This document shows, in pieces, positions 1-8,713 of a stretch of DNA of 58,419 bases. Numbering within the stretch: position 1 is the first letter of the stretch; each line of letters begins with the position of its first letter. This DNA is from Pseudomonadota bacterium (GTDB lineage: Bacteria; Pseudomonadota; Gammaproteobacteria; Burkholderiales; Burkholderiaceae_C). A model generated the notes under the pieces. That model made no database searches, had not been told where the DNA came from, and saw nothing but the letters and a program-made list of their open reading frames with translations. The stretch is from positions 1 to 58,419 of the forward strand of contig JAGTRL010000001.1 of assembly GCA_018261815.1 (NCBI GenBank), read 5' to 3'. A program made the position numbers and the translations under genes.

Positions 1-816
1 GGCGCCGGCGACGTGGGCGCGGCGCTGCTCGCGCAGCGGCTGGACGGCGTGTTCTTCACCGGCAGCCATGCCACCGGCCTGCGCATCGCGCAGGCGGTGG
101 CGCCCAAACTGCTGAAGCTGCAGCTCGAGCTCGGCGGCAAGGACCCGACTTACGTGCGCGCCGATGCCGACCCGCTGGCCGCTGCCGAGAGCCTGGCCGA
201 TGGCGCCATGTACAACACCGGCCAGAGCTGCTGCTCGGTGGAGCGCATCTACGTGCACGAGAGCCTGCACGACGCCTTCGTCGAACACTTCGTTGCCACC
301 GTCAAGGCCATGCGCCAGGGCGACCCGCTGGACGAGGCCACCTACATCGGCGCCATCACCCGCGCGCCGCAGTTGGCGGTGTTGCAGGCCCAGGTCGAGG
401 ACGCGCTTTCAAAGGGCGCCACACTGCTCACCGGCGGCCATGTCCGGCCCGGCCCGGGCAACTGGTTCGAGCCCACCGTGTTCAGCGGTGTCGACCACAC
501 GATGGACCTGATGCGCGAAGAAAGCTTCGGTCCGATCATCGGCATCCAGAAAGTGGCCGGCGATGCCGAAGCCGTGGCGCTGATGAACGACACCCGCTAC
601 GGCCTGACGGCCGGCGTCTACACCCGCGACGAAGCCAGGGCACGCGAGTTGCTGGCCCAGGTCAATGCCGGCAGCGTCTACTGGAACTGCTGCGACCGCG
701 TCAGCCCGCGGCTGCCCTGGTCGGGCCATGGCGATTCGGGCGTGGGCCTGACGCTGTCGACCCACGGCATCCAGGCCTTCACGCGGCCCAAGGCCTGGCA
801 CCTCCGTCACCCTTGA
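1..816 (+). CDS. Aldehyde dehydrogenase family protein, 3' part (5' end outside window)
   Basis: C-terminal 271 residues of an NAD(P)-dependent aldehyde dehydrogenase, which oxidises an aldehyde to a carboxylate in the cytoplasm. The frame is open from base 1, so the N-terminal half of the nucleotide-binding domain lies off the window. Visible family signatures are the general-base glutamate in LELGGKD (visible residue 43), the nucleophilic cysteine in GQSCCS (residue 77) and the EESFGPI block. The substrate cannot be told from the sequence. The stop overlaps the next start as TGATG, so it is probably co-translated with the HAD hydrolase. Confidence 0.93.
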   Translation, partial: GAGDVGAALLAQRLDGVFFTGSHATGLRIAQAVAPKLLKLQLELGGKDPTYVRADADPLAAAESLADGAMYNTGQSCCSVERIYVHESLHDAFVEHFVATVKAMRQGDPLDEATYIGAITRAPQLAVLQAQVEDALSKGATLLTGGHVRPGPGNWFEPTVFSGVDHTMDLMREESFGPIIGIQKVAGDAEAVALMNDTRYGLTAGVYTRDEARARELLAQVNAGSVYWNCCDRVSPRLPWSGHGDSGVGLTLSTHGIQAFTRPKAWHLRHP

Positions 817-1478
817 TGCGGCTGACCCTCTTCGACCTGGACCACACGCTGCTCGACGGCGACAGCGACCAACTGTGGTGCGAGTTCCTGATCGACCGCG
901 GCGTGCTGCCGCGCGAGCCCTTCGAAACGCTCAACCGCGACATGGCACGCGACTATGCGGCGGGCCATGTCAGCGCACAGGCCTTCTGCGACTTCTACAT
1001 CAGCACGCTGGCCGGGCGCAGCGCGGATGAATGGCAAGCGCTGCGCCGCGGCTACATCGACGGCCGCGTCGTGCCGCGCATCACCGACGCGGCCATGGAG
1101 CTGGTGGCGCGGCACCGCGACGCCGGCGACCTGGTGCTGCTGACCACCGCCACCTGCCGTTTCCTGAGCGAGCTGACCGCCGTGCACCTGGGCATCGCGC
1201 AGCTCATCGCCACCGAATGCGAGACCGGACCCGACGGCCGCTTCACCGGCCGCAGCCTGGGCGTGCTCAACATGCGCGAAGGCAAGGTGCAGCGCCTGCA
1301 CGACTGGCTGTCGAGCCAGCAGCTGGAGCTGACGGAGGTCGAGAGCACGCTGTACAGCGATTCGATCAACGACCTGCCCCTGCTCGGCGCCGTGCGACAC
1401 GCGGTGGTGGTCGACCCGGACGTGCGCCTGGCCGCCGAGGCGGCCGCACGCGGCTGGCCGGTCGTCTCACTGCGTTGA
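816..1478 (+). CDS. HAD-IB family hydrolase (phosphoserine-phosphatase-like)
   Basis: 220-residue haloacid-dehalogenase-superfamily phosphatase. The N-terminal DxD signature FDLDHTLLDGDSD supplies the nucleophile D7 and the acid/base D9. A LLTTAT motif II and a C-terminal SDSINDLPLL motif IV for magnesium binding follow. Size and motif spacing fit the HAD-IB group (SerB-like), which acts on small phosphate esters; the substrate is unknown. The ATG at 816 is chosen because it overlaps the preceding stop (TGATG). CutA follows 10 nt after the stop. Confidence 0.9.
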   Translation: MRLTLFDLDHTLLDGDSDQLWCEFLIDRGVLPREPFETLNRDMARDYAAGHVSAQAFCDFYISTLAGRSADEWQALRRGYIDGRVVPRITDAAMELVARHRDAGDLVLLTTATCRFLSELTAVHLGIAQLIATECETGPDGRFTGRSLGVLNMREGKVQRLHDWLSSQQLELTEVESTLYSDSINDLPLLGAVRHAVVVDPDVRLAAEAAARGWPVVSLR

Positions 1479-1488
1479 GCGCTGTGCC

Positions 1489-1824
1489 ATGGGCCACCGC
1501 GACGACGACTCCCTGCCGCTGCTGGTGCTGACCACCGTGGCCACGCGCGAGCAGGCGCTGGCGCTGGGCCGCGAGATGGTCGAGCGCCGGCTGGCGGCCT
1601 GCGCGCAGATCAGCGCCATCGACAGCGTCTACCGCTGGAAGGGTGCGGTGGAGCAGGAGGCCGAGTTCCGTCTGCTGCTCAAGACGCGGGCGTGCATCTA
1701 CGCGCGGCTGGAGGCTGCACTGCGCGAACGCCACCCCTACGAGCTGCCGGCGATTCATGCCATCGCCACGGCACGGGCGGACGCGGCCTATGCCGAGTGG
1801 GTGCGCGACAGCTGCGACGGCTGA
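1489..1824 (+). CDS. cutA: Divalent cation tolerance protein CutA
   Basis: 111-residue CutA1 family protein, a small trimeric ferredoxin-like fold linked to copper and other divalent-metal tolerance. Family features are LVLTTVATREQA at the N-terminus, the central LAACAQISAIDSVYRWKG segment and the HPYELPAIHAI segment near the end. Length matches the family. It sits 10 nt after the HAD hydrolase and 73 nt before an exported amidohydrolase. In many bacteria cutA lies beside a thiol reductase gene; that partner is not seen here. Confidence 0.93.
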   Translation: MGHRDDDSLPLLVLTTVATREQALALGREMVERRLAACAQISAIDSVYRWKGAVEQEAEFRLLLKTRACIYARLEAALRERHPYELPAIHAIATARADAAYAEWVRDSCDG

Positions 1825-1897
1825 TTTGCGGCCCGCTGCAGGGGCCACCGATTCCGTGGCATCGTTGCGGCCTTGCCGACCCCACGGAGCCCTCGCG

Positions 1898-2728
1898 ATG
1901 CGCAACCCCCTGTTCGGTCTTGTCGCCTTTCTGGCCCTGCTGGCACCGCCGCTGCAGGCGGCCGAGCTGCCGATCTTCGACGCCCATGTGCACTACAGCC
2001 ACGATGCCTGGGACAACCTGCCACCGAAGGATGCGGTGGCTCTGCTGCGCAAGGCCGGGCTGAAGCGCGCGCTGGTGTCGAGCTCGGGTGACGGCGGTAC
2101 GCAGCGGCTGGTGGCCGAGGCGCCGGACCTGATCGTGCCGTCGCTGCGGCCCTACCGCTCGCGCGGCGAAATCGGCAGCTGGGTACGCGACGACAGCGTC
2201 GTCGCCTTCCTCGAGGAGCGGCTGCGCAACGCGCGTTATGCCGCGGTGGGCGAGTTCCATCTTTACGGCGCCGATGCCGAACTGCCGGTGCCGCGGGCCA
2301 TGGTGGCACTGGCCCGGCAGCACCAGCTGGTACTGCATGCGCATTCCGATGCCGACGCGATCGAGCGGCTGTTCCAGCAAGACCCGCAGGCGCGCGTGCT
2401 GTGGGCGCATTCCGGCTTCGACCGGCCGGAGAAGGTGGCCGAGCTGCTGCGCAAGCACAAGAACCTGTGGTGCGACCTGGCGTTCCGCAGCGAGCATGGC
2501 AGCGCCGGCAAGGTGTCGGCCGAATGGCGCGCGCTGTTCACCGAATTCCCCGATCGCTTCATGGTCGGCACTGACACCTTCACCCCGGAGCGCTGGCACT
2601 ACGTCATCGAGCACGCCAACTGGACGCGCGCCTGGCTGGCCGACCTGCCGCTGCCGCTGGCCGAACGCATTGCCTGGCGCAATGCGCAGGCGTTGTTCTC
2701 GTTCTGGAAGGCGGGCAGCTCGCAATGA
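1898..2728 (+). CDS. Exported amidohydrolase family protein (TIM-barrel metal hydrolase)
   Basis: 276-residue amidohydrolase-superfamily protein with an N-terminal signal peptide ending near PPLQAAE, so it probably acts in the periplasm. The metal-binding HxH pair is H30/H32 in FDAHVHYS. Later conserved-looking motifs are GEFHLYG, LHAHSD, WAHSGFD and VGTDTF, in the order expected for metal-dependent hydrolases. The ATG at 1898 is preferred over upstream in-frame starts because it gives the signal peptide. The stop overlaps the next start (ATGA) and the next two products also look exported, suggesting a three-gene periplasmic module. Substrate unknown. Confidence 0.88.
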   Translation: MRNPLFGLVAFLALLAPPLQAAELPIFDAHVHYSHDAWDNLPPKDAVALLRKAGLKRALVSSSGDGGTQRLVAEAPDLIVPSLRPYRSRGEIGSWVRDDSVVAFLEERLRNARYAAVGEFHLYGADAELPVPRAMVALARQHQLVLHAHSDADAIERLFQQDPQARVLWAHSGFDRPEKVAELLRKHKNLWCDLAFRSEHGSAGKVSAEWRALFTEFPDRFMVGTDTFTPERWHYVIEHANWTRAWLADLPLPLAERIAWRNAQALFSFWKAGSSQ

Positions 2729-3132
2729 CTGGGCAGGCGGCGCTCGCGCTGCTGGTGGCTTTGGCCGCCGGCCCGGCGCTGGCCTGCGGCGACAGCCTCG
2801 GCAGCGGCACGCGGCGCATTGAGGATGCGCAGTTCCTGCTGGTCTACAAGCTGATGCCCGAGCCGGTGCCGGTGGGCCGGCATTTCAGCATCGACTTTGC
2901 GCTGTGCCCGCGTGGCGCGGCGCCACTGCCCGGCGAAGTGCGCGTCGATGCGCAGATGCCCGAGCACAAGCACGGCATGAACTACCGGCCCAGCGTGGCG
3001 CCGCGTGGCCCGGGTCAGTACCGCGCCGAAGGCCTGATGTTCCACATGCCCGGGCGCTGGGAGCTGAGCTTCGAGCTGCGCAGCCCAGGCGCGGCGTCAA
3101 GGCGGCTGTCACAGTCGCTGCAGGTCGGGTGA
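2725..3132 (+). CDS. YtkA/FixH-like exported small protein
   Basis: 135-residue secreted protein with a signal peptide ending near GPALACG and one compact beta-sandwich-like domain. The segment EHKHGMNYRP followed by GLMFHMPGRWEL resembles the YtkA/FixH-like family. Its His- and Met-rich patch could bind a metal such as copper, which is inference. It overlaps the amidohydrolase stop by 4 nt (ATGA), and its own stop overlaps the GTG start of the di-haem protein, so all three are probably translationally coupled. Confidence 0.8.
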   Translation: MTGQAALALLVALAAGPALACGDSLGSGTRRIEDAQFLLVYKLMPEPVPVGRHFSIDFALCPRGAAPLPGEVRVDAQMPEHKHGMNYRPSVAPRGPGQYRAEGLMFHMPGRWELSFELRSPGAASRRLSQSLQVG

Positions 3133-4280
3133 CGCGGCGCCGTCGGCTCGGGGCTGCGCTGGTGGCGCTGCTGATGGGCGCCGCGCTGGCCCAGCCGCTG
3201 GTTTCGCCACTGAGCAACGAGGACCTGCCGCGCCTGCTGGCGCATGGCCCGTGGCCGCCGCCGCCGGTGCACGACCCGTCAAACCGAGCGTCGGCACGGC
3301 CGGCGGCCATCGGCTATGGCGCCGCGCTGTTCCACGACACGCGCCTGTCGCGCGACGGAAGCCTGGCCTGTGCCAGCTGCCACCAGCCGGCACGCGGTTT
3401 CAGCGACGGGCTGCCGCGGTCCGTCGGCCTGCAGCCCGGCACGCGCAACACGCTCGGACTGGACAACGTCGGCCAGCAGCGCTGGTTGAGCTGGGACGGC
3501 GCCAACGACAACCTGTGGGCGCAGAGCCTGCGTCCGCTGCTCGATGCCCGCGAGATGGGCAGCAGCCTGGCCCAGGTGGCGCGCACCGTGCGCGGCGACC
3601 CGGGGCTGCGCGACGGCTACCGCCGCGCCTTCGGACAGGACCCCGGCGCCGACGATGAAGCTGTCGCCGTCGACGTGGCCAAGGCCCTGGCCGCCTACCA
3701 AGAGACGCTGGTCTCGCCGCGCACGCCCTTCGATGAGTTCCGCGACGCGGTGGCGCGCGGCGATCGCCAGGCCGCAGCCGCCTACCCGGCCGCCGCGCAG
3801 CGCGGGCTGGCGCTGTTTCTCGGTCGCGGTCGCTGTTACGTCTGCCACAGCGGGCCCACCTTCAGCAACGGCGAGTTCAGCGATATCGGCGTGCCCTTCT
3901 TCATCGGCCGCGGCCAGGTGGACCCCGGTCGACACGGCGGCATCCAGGTGCTGCAGCGCAGCCGCTACAACCTGCTCGGTCCCTTCAACGACGATGCCTC
4001 GCGCAGCAGCGCCACCCCCACACGCCATGTCCTGCTGGAGCACCGCCATTTCGGCGAATTCAAGGTGCCCAGCCTGCGCAACCTGGCGCGTACCGCGCCG
4101 TACATGCACAACGGCAGCCTGAAGACGCTGCGCGAGGTGCTGCGCCACTACTCCGAGCTGGACGAGAACCGGCTGCATGCCGACGGTGAAGCCATCCTGG
4201 TGTCGCTGCGCCTGAGCGAGGCCGAGACCGAGGATCTGCTGGCCTTTCTGGACAGCCTGAACGCAGCGGCCACCCGCTAG
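3129..4280 (+). CDS. Di-haem cytochrome c peroxidase / MauG-like protein
   Basis: 383-residue exported di-haem c-type protein of the cytochrome c peroxidase/MauG superfamily. A short signal peptide (RRRRLGAALVALLMGAALAQ) is followed by two CXXCH haem sites, CASCH at residues 81-85 and CYVCH at 236-240. The C-terminal block PSLRNLARTAPYMHNGSL is the family's usual axial-ligand and calcium-site region. The GTG at 3129 is chosen because it overlaps the previous stop and gives the signal peptide. It may reduce peroxide or oxidise a partner protein; the neighbouring exported amidohydrolase and YtkA-like protein are candidate partners, by inference only. Confidence 0.92.
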   Translation: MTRRRRLGAALVALLMGAALAQPLVSPLSNEDLPRLLAHGPWPPPPVHDPSNRASARPAAIGYGAALFHDTRLSRDGSLACASCHQPARGFSDGLPRSVGLQPGTRNTLGLDNVGQQRWLSWDGANDNLWAQSLRPLLDAREMGSSLAQVARTVRGDPGLRDGYRRAFGQDPGADDEAVAVDVAKALAAYQETLVSPRTPFDEFRDAVARGDRQAAAAYPAAAQRGLALFLGRGRCYVCHSGPTFSNGEFSDIGVPFFIGRGQVDPGRHGGIQVLQRSRYNLLGPFNDDASRSSATPTRHVLLEHRHFGEFKVPSLRNLARTAPYMHNGSLKTLREVLRHYSELDENRLHADGEAILVSLRLSEAETEDLLAFLDSLNAAATR

Positions 4281-4307
4281 CATGCGCGCAGCGACCCGGG
4301 CACGACG

Positions 4308-4803
4308 ATGAATCCCATTGCCCAGACCTGCGGCATCCTGCTCGTCGACGGCGTCGAGGGGCTCGACCTCGTCGACCCCTGGGAAATGCCTCGCATCTGT
4401 AGCCTGTTTGCCGGCGGGCCCCCGCGAACAACCGGCTGGTCGCCCAGACGCGCGCGCCGGTGCAGTGCGCGATGCTGATGTTGGTGTGCAGCGGCGCCTT
4501 CGCGCTGCATGCAGCCGGGCTGCTGATGGTTGCCAGGCCACCACGCACTGGGCCTTGCTGCCGCAGCTGCGCGAGCTGGGCGACGGGCAGGTGCTGGAAC
4601 AGCGCCACGTTCGCGATGGCAAGTTCTGGACCTCGGCCGGCGCGTCGGCGGGCATCGACATGATGCTGGCCTGCGTCGCCGTGGTGGCCGGTGACGACAC
4701 GGCGCGCAAGGTGCAGCTCGCTGCCGGGTACTGCCCCAGCGGCATGCGCTACGGCCCGCAGGCCGGGGCTGCCGGCGCGCCTGCTTGTGTCTGCCATGCC
4801 TGA
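4308..4803 (+). pseudogene. DJ-1/PfpI family protein, degenerate
   Basis: Recognisable pieces of a DJ-1/PfpI-superfamily protein of the isonitrile-hydratase-like kind lie in three frames. The N-terminus GILLVDGVEGLDLVDPWE starts at 4308. The nucleophile elbow LVCSGAFALHAAGLL lies near 4485-4530 in a second frame. The C-terminal ATTHWALLPQLRELG and FWTSAGASAGIDMML segments lie in a third frame ending at 4803. Part of the region between the first and second pieces also appears missing. At least two frameshifts plus a deletion make it non-functional unless the assembly is wrong. Confidence 0.78.
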
Positions 4804-4868
4804 GGACGCGCGCTTCGGCACGCTGCACGCGAGCCAGGCGCTCGAGGTGACCGCACCCGACGGCGCGC

Positions 4869-5198
4869 GTGCACGTGCTGCTGGCGCTGCAGCGCGGCAG
4901 CATGGCGATATTCGAGCTCGCACCGGGCCAGGTGTCGACGCCGATGCGTCACCGCAGCGTCGAGGAGCTGTGGTACGTGCTGGCGGGTGAAGGCGAGATG
5001 TGGCGCCACGATGCCGTCGGCGAGGCGGTGGTCAGCCTGCAGCCGGGTCTGTGTCTGAGCCTCCCGCTGGGCACCGACTTCCAGTTCCGCTGCCTGGGTG
5101 GCGAGGCGCTGCGCGCCGTGGCGGTGACGCTGCCGCCGTGGCCCGGCGACGCGGAGGCGCTTCCGGTCACCGGCCGGTGGATGCCTACCGCGCCTTGA
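4869..5198 (+). CDS. Cupin domain protein, probably frameshifted at its N-terminus
   Basis: The open frame encodes a 109-residue single cupin barrel: HRSVEELWYVLAGEGEMW is cupin motif 1, and LPLGTDFQFRC with preceding LQPGLCLS covers motif 2. The metal set is incomplete in motif 1 (HRSVEE). A plausible N-terminus beginning with ATG at 4796 (MPEDARFGTLHASQALEV) is in another frame and joins this one near 4866, where an in-frame stop at 4848 blocks a longer start. It is either a shortened gene starting at GTG 4869 or a recent pseudogene, like the damaged gene just upstream. Confidence 0.65.
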   Translation: MHVLLALQRGSMAIFELAPGQVSTPMRHRSVEELWYVLAGEGEMWRHDAVGEAVVSLQPGLCLSLPLGTDFQFRCLGGEALRAVAVTLPPWPGDAEALPVTGRWMPTAP

Positions 5199-5210
5199 AC
5201 CGACTCTCCG

Positions 5211-5942
5211 CTACGGCCGGCACCACTGCCGTTCGCAGGGCACGCCGTCGTGGTTGCCGTCCATCTTGACACCGGGGCAGTGCTTCAGGAACCAGGTGGC
5301 TTCCGCGCACGAGTGCATTTGCGAGCAATGGGTGCGGCCGTCGCAGCGGTAAGCGGCGGTGGCGGCCGGTGAAGGCAGCGCCACGGGCTTCGGCGCGATG
5401 CTCGGTGCGGCAGGTGGGGTGGGAGACGCCGCCTTGGGCGCATCGCTGCCCTGGCAAGGGCCGTGGTCGCGGCGGAAGTCCCGGGGCATCACCGCGCCGG
5501 CGTCACCATTGAAGCCGCGCGACAGTGCCTTGGCCATGCGCTCCTCGGCCACGTAGGGGCCGCGGTCGTACTTGTAGCGGTTGCTCCAGGCATGGCCCTC
5601 CTGCACCAGCGTCTTGTTGACGTTGAGCGTGTCCAGGTACAGCGTGCCGAGGGTGCGGCCGTGCGTGTCGCGGCCGCTGACGCGCACGCTGACCGCCTTG
5701 TTGAGCACCAGGTCCTGCAAGGCGCGCTTGGCCTCGGGGCCCCAGGGCTGGCAGATCTCCGGTGCGTCGATGTCCTGCAGCCGCAATTCCACCGGCGCGC
5801 CCGGCGGCGAAGGCTCCAGCCACAGGCTGTCGCCGTCACTGACGCGCACGACCGTGCCTTGCAGCGCGTTCGTTGCCGGGCCGGCGGCCAGGCTCGGACC
5901 CAGTCCGCACAGGCACATCAATGCCATCCAAAGGAGCTTCAT
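5211..5942 (-). CDS. Exported thermonuclease (SNase) with C-terminal excalibur domain
   Basis: 243-residue secreted nuclease. A signal peptide (MKLLWMALMCLCGLGPSLAA) leads into a staphylococcal-nuclease domain with VVRVSDGDSL, RLQDIDAPEICQPWG and ALSRGFNGDAG. After a Pro/Ala-rich linker of about 30 residues comes a calcium-binding-type excalibur motif with conserved cysteines (CSQMHSC, LKHCPGV, DGNHDGVPCE). It would degrade nucleic acid outside the cytoplasm. The ATG at 5942 is chosen from the signal peptide; the much longer open frame upstream is antisense to the helicase and is not coding. It converges on the cupin gene with 12 nt between stops. Confidence 0.9.
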   Translation of the reverse strand: MKLLWMALMCLCGLGPSLAAGPATNALQGTVVRVSDGDSLWLEPSPPGAPVELRLQDIDAPEICQPWGPEAKRALQDLVLNKAVSVRVSGRDTHGRTLGTLYLDTLNVNKTLVQEGHAWSNRYKYDRGPYVAEERMAKALSRGFNGDAGAVMPRDFRRDHGPCQGSDAPKAASPTPPAAPSIAPKPVALPSPAATAAYRCDGRTHCSQMHSCAEATWFLKHCPGVKMDGNHDGVPCERQWCRP

Positions 5943-6118
5943 GCCGGCATTCTGCGACAGCAGATCCTTGCGCGGGCGTGACCTTTCCCTCGCCCGCACC
6001 GTGTTGAGCCACAAATGGTGAGTGCGTACCTCCCCATGGCGAGCCATGGATGGGTCAGGCGGCAGCGCGGATTCAGCGGAGCGGGTCCACGCTGGGAAGC
6101 TCTGGTCCGCCATCGCGA

Positions 6119-8608
6119 TCAGACCGCGGAGTTGCGCCGGCGCCTTGCCCGAGTCTGCGGCTCCTGCAGCGCCGCCTCGGCATCCTTCAGGATGCGAGCC
6201 AGCCTGTCGGCCAGCTTCTCGGTCGTCAGTTGCTCGCGGAAGCGCTCCACTATCAGCGGCAGGCTGAAGGGGCTGGGCGCGGCCAGCTCGACGAAGTCCA
6301 GGCGCAGCTTGCGCATGCGCTTGAGCGCCGCGCGCAGCCTGGAAATCTGCAGCTCCTGCGACAGCACCTCGGCCTCGGCCTGGCCGAGCAGGCGGTTGCC
6401 CGGGTCGTACTTGCGAAAGACCTCGAAGAACAGGCTCGACGAGGCCTGCAGCTGCCGCGTGCTCTTCGGCGCACCGGGGTAGCCGCTGAACACCAGCCCG
6501 GCCACGCGCGCGATCTCGCGAAAGCGCCGCTGCGCCAGCTCGCCGCTGTTCAGGCTGGCCAGTACGTCGGCCAGCAGTTGCGCGTCGTCGAACAGCGCAC
6601 GCGTGTGCAGCCGGTCCAGCGCCGGCTCGTCGGCGGCAAGCAGCTCGAAGCCGTAGTCGTTGACACTGAGGCTGAAGCTGTTGGGCGCGCCGCGGCTCAG
6701 CCGCCAGGCCAGCAGCGAGGCCAGCCCCAGGTGCACCAGCCGGCCGGCGAAGGGGTAGATGAACAAGTGATGCCCCTCGCGCGAACGGAAGCGCTCGACC
6801 AGCAGCGTCTTCGGCGTCGGCAGCTTCGACAGCCGCAACTGGGCCTGCAGCATCGGCTGCGCCGACTGCAGCTCGGGGTCGAGCCAGTCGCCCTGCGCGC
6901 AGCCGTCGAGCACGCGCAGCGTGGCATCGGCCAGCTCGCTGGACAGCGGCATGCGCCCGCCGCTCCAGGCCGGCACGATGCCGCGCTTGCCGGTGGCCTT
7001 GCGCACATAGGCCGCCATGTCCTGCGTGCGCACGTACTCGAGTACCCGGCCGCCGAAGACGAAGCAGTCGCCCTGCTTCAGCCGCGCGATGAAGGACTCC
7101 TCCACCGTGCCGAGGGTGCCGCCGCCAAGCCATTTCACCTGCATCGAGGCATCGGCGACGATGGTGCCCACCTGCAGCCGATGGCGCAGCGCGATGCCGC
7201 GGTTGACCACGCGGTAGCGGCCATCCTGCAGCACGACGCGCTGGTACTCGGGGTAGGCCTGCAGGCTGTCGCCGCCGCGCACCACGAAGTCCAGTGCCCA
7301 CTGGAAGGCGTCGCGCGTCAGCTTGCGGTAGCTCCAGGCGCCACGCAGTTCGCGGTACAGGGCCTCGGCTTCGAAGCCGCCGGCCAGAGCCATGCTCACC
7401 AGGTGCTGCACCAGCACGTCCAGCGGCGCGTCGGGGGCCTCGCGCGCTTCCACCCGTCCGGCCAGCGCGGCGCGGCGCGCGGCCACCGCTTCCACCAGCT
7501 CCAGCGTGTTCGTCGGCACCAGCGTGATGCGGCTGGCGCGGCCCGGCTGGTGGCCGCTGCGCCCGGCGCGCTGCAGCAGCCGCGCCACGCCCTTGGCGCT
7601 GCCGATCTGCAGCACACGCTCGACCGGCAGGAAGTCCACGCCCAGGTCCAGCGACGAGGTGGCCACCACCGCGCGCAAGGTGCCGGCCTTCAGGCCGGAC
7701 TCGACCCACTCGCGCACGCTCTTGTCCAGCGAGCCGTGGTGCAGCGCGATGCAACCGGCCCAGTCGGGCCGCGCGTTCAGCAGCAGCTGGTACCAGGTCT
7801 CGGCCTGCGAGCGCACGTTGGTGAAGATCAGTGTCGTCGACGAGCGCTCGATCTCGTCGACCACCGGCTGCAGCATCTGCGCACCCAGGTGCCCGCCCCA
7901 GGAAAAGCGCCCCGGCTCGCGCGGCAGCAGCGTGTCGACCTGCAGCGGCTTGTCCAGCCGGCCCTGCACCATCTGCGCGTCACCCGAGTGGCGCGGGCCG
8001 AGCAGCGCGCGCAGCGCCTCGTCCAGGTTGCCGAGCGTGGCCGACAGGCCCCACACCACGAGCTGCGGGTTCCACAGGCGCAGCCGCGCCAACGCCAGCT
8101 GTACCTGCACGCCGCGCTTGTTGCCGATGAGTTCGTGCCATTCGTCGACGATCACCACCTGCAGCGCGCCGAAATCCTCGCGGGCCCGTTCGCGTGTCAG
8201 CAGCAGCGTCAGCGATTCCGGCGTCGTCACCAGCGCGGTCGGAAGCCGCCGGTCCTGGCGCGTGCGTTCGCCCGCCGGCGTGTCGCCAGTGCGCAAGCCC
8301 ACCCGCCACTGCGGCGCCAACTCGGCCAGCGGTTGCTGCAACGCGCGCGCGGTGTCGGCGGCCAGCGCGCGCATGGGCGTCAGCCAGAGCACTTGCAGAG
8401 CGGTTCCCGCAGATTCGACGACCTGTGCGCGCTGCAGCGCCCCCAGCCACACCGCGTAGGTCTTGCCGCTGCCGGTGGTGGCGTGCAGCAGGCCGCTGCG
8501 GCCTTCGCGCATCGCCGCCCAGACCTGGCGCTGGAAGTCGAAGACGCTCCAGCCCCGCGCCTGGAACCAGGCATCGAAGGCGGTGTCGGGCGGGTGAGGA
8601 TTGTCCAT
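6119..8608 (-). CDS. Ligase-associated DEXH-box DNA helicase (Lhr-like)
   Basis: 829-residue superfamily 2 helicase of the ligase-associated DNA damage response group. Motifs are FDFQRQVW (Q-like), Walker A ATTGSGKT at 43-50, TPMRALAAD (Ia), TPESL, DEWHE (motif II), SATLGN (III), and [11 protein letters not shown] (VI), followed by the long Lhr C-terminal region. The family unwinds or anneals DNA with a dedicated ATP-dependent ligase and an MBL exonuclease. Those partners lie at 32.8 and 37.8 kb of this window rather than beside it. The ATG at 8608 (MDNPHPP) is the likely start; the longer frame upstream overlaps the divergent Bug gene's promoter. Confidence 0.93.
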   Translation of the reverse strand: MDNPHPPDTAFDAWFQARGWSVFDFQRQVWAAMREGRSGLLHATTGSGKTYAVWLGALQRAQVVESAGTALQVLWLTPMRALAADTARALQQPLAELAPQWRVGLRTGDTPAGERTRQDRRLPTALVTTPESLTLLLTRERAREDFGALQVVIVDEWHELIGNKRGVQVQLALARLRLWNPQLVVWGLSATLGNLDEALRALLGPRHSGDAQMVQGRLDKPLQVDTLLPREPGRFSWGGHLGAQMLQPVVDEIERSSTTLIFTNVRSQAETWYQLLLNARPDWAGCIALHHGSLDKSVREWVESGLKAGTLRAVVATSSLDLGVDFLPVERVLQIGSAKGVARLLQRAGRSGHQPGRASRITLVPTNTLELVEAVAARRAALAGRVEAREAPDAPLDVLVQHLVSMALAGGFEAEALYRELRGAWSYRKLTRDAFQWALDFVVRGGDSLQAYPEYQRVVLQDGRYRVVNRGIALRHRLQVGTIVADASMQVKWLGGGTLGTVEESFIARLKQGDCFVFGGRVLEYVRTQDMAAYVRKATGKRGIVPAWSGGRMPLSSELADATLRVLDGCAQGDWLDPELQSAQPMLQAQLRLSKLPTPKTLLVERFRSREGHHLFIYPFAGRLVHLGLASLLAWRLSRGAPNSFSLSVNDYGFELLAADEPALDRLHTRALFDDAQLLADVLASLNSGELAQRRFREIARVAGLVFSGYPGAPKSTRQLQASSSLFFEVFRKYDPGNRLLGQAEAEVLSQELQISRLRAALKRMRKLRLDFVELAAPSPFSLPLIVERFREQLTTEKLADRLARILKDAEAALQEPQTRARRRRNSAV

Positions 8609-8713
8609 CGTCAAGACCGGGGCGATTGTCGGCGGCCTCTCGGCACAAACACGCAGCCGCGGCCTTGGCGCCTTGATGAACAATGGCCGCCCCGAACCCG
8701 ATCTGGAGCCTAC

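Noticed and set aside
5943-7754. N-terminal extension of the SNase gene to 847 codons
   Set aside because: The added part lies out of frame within the helicase gene; the ATG at 5942 gives a clean signal peptide and normal family length.
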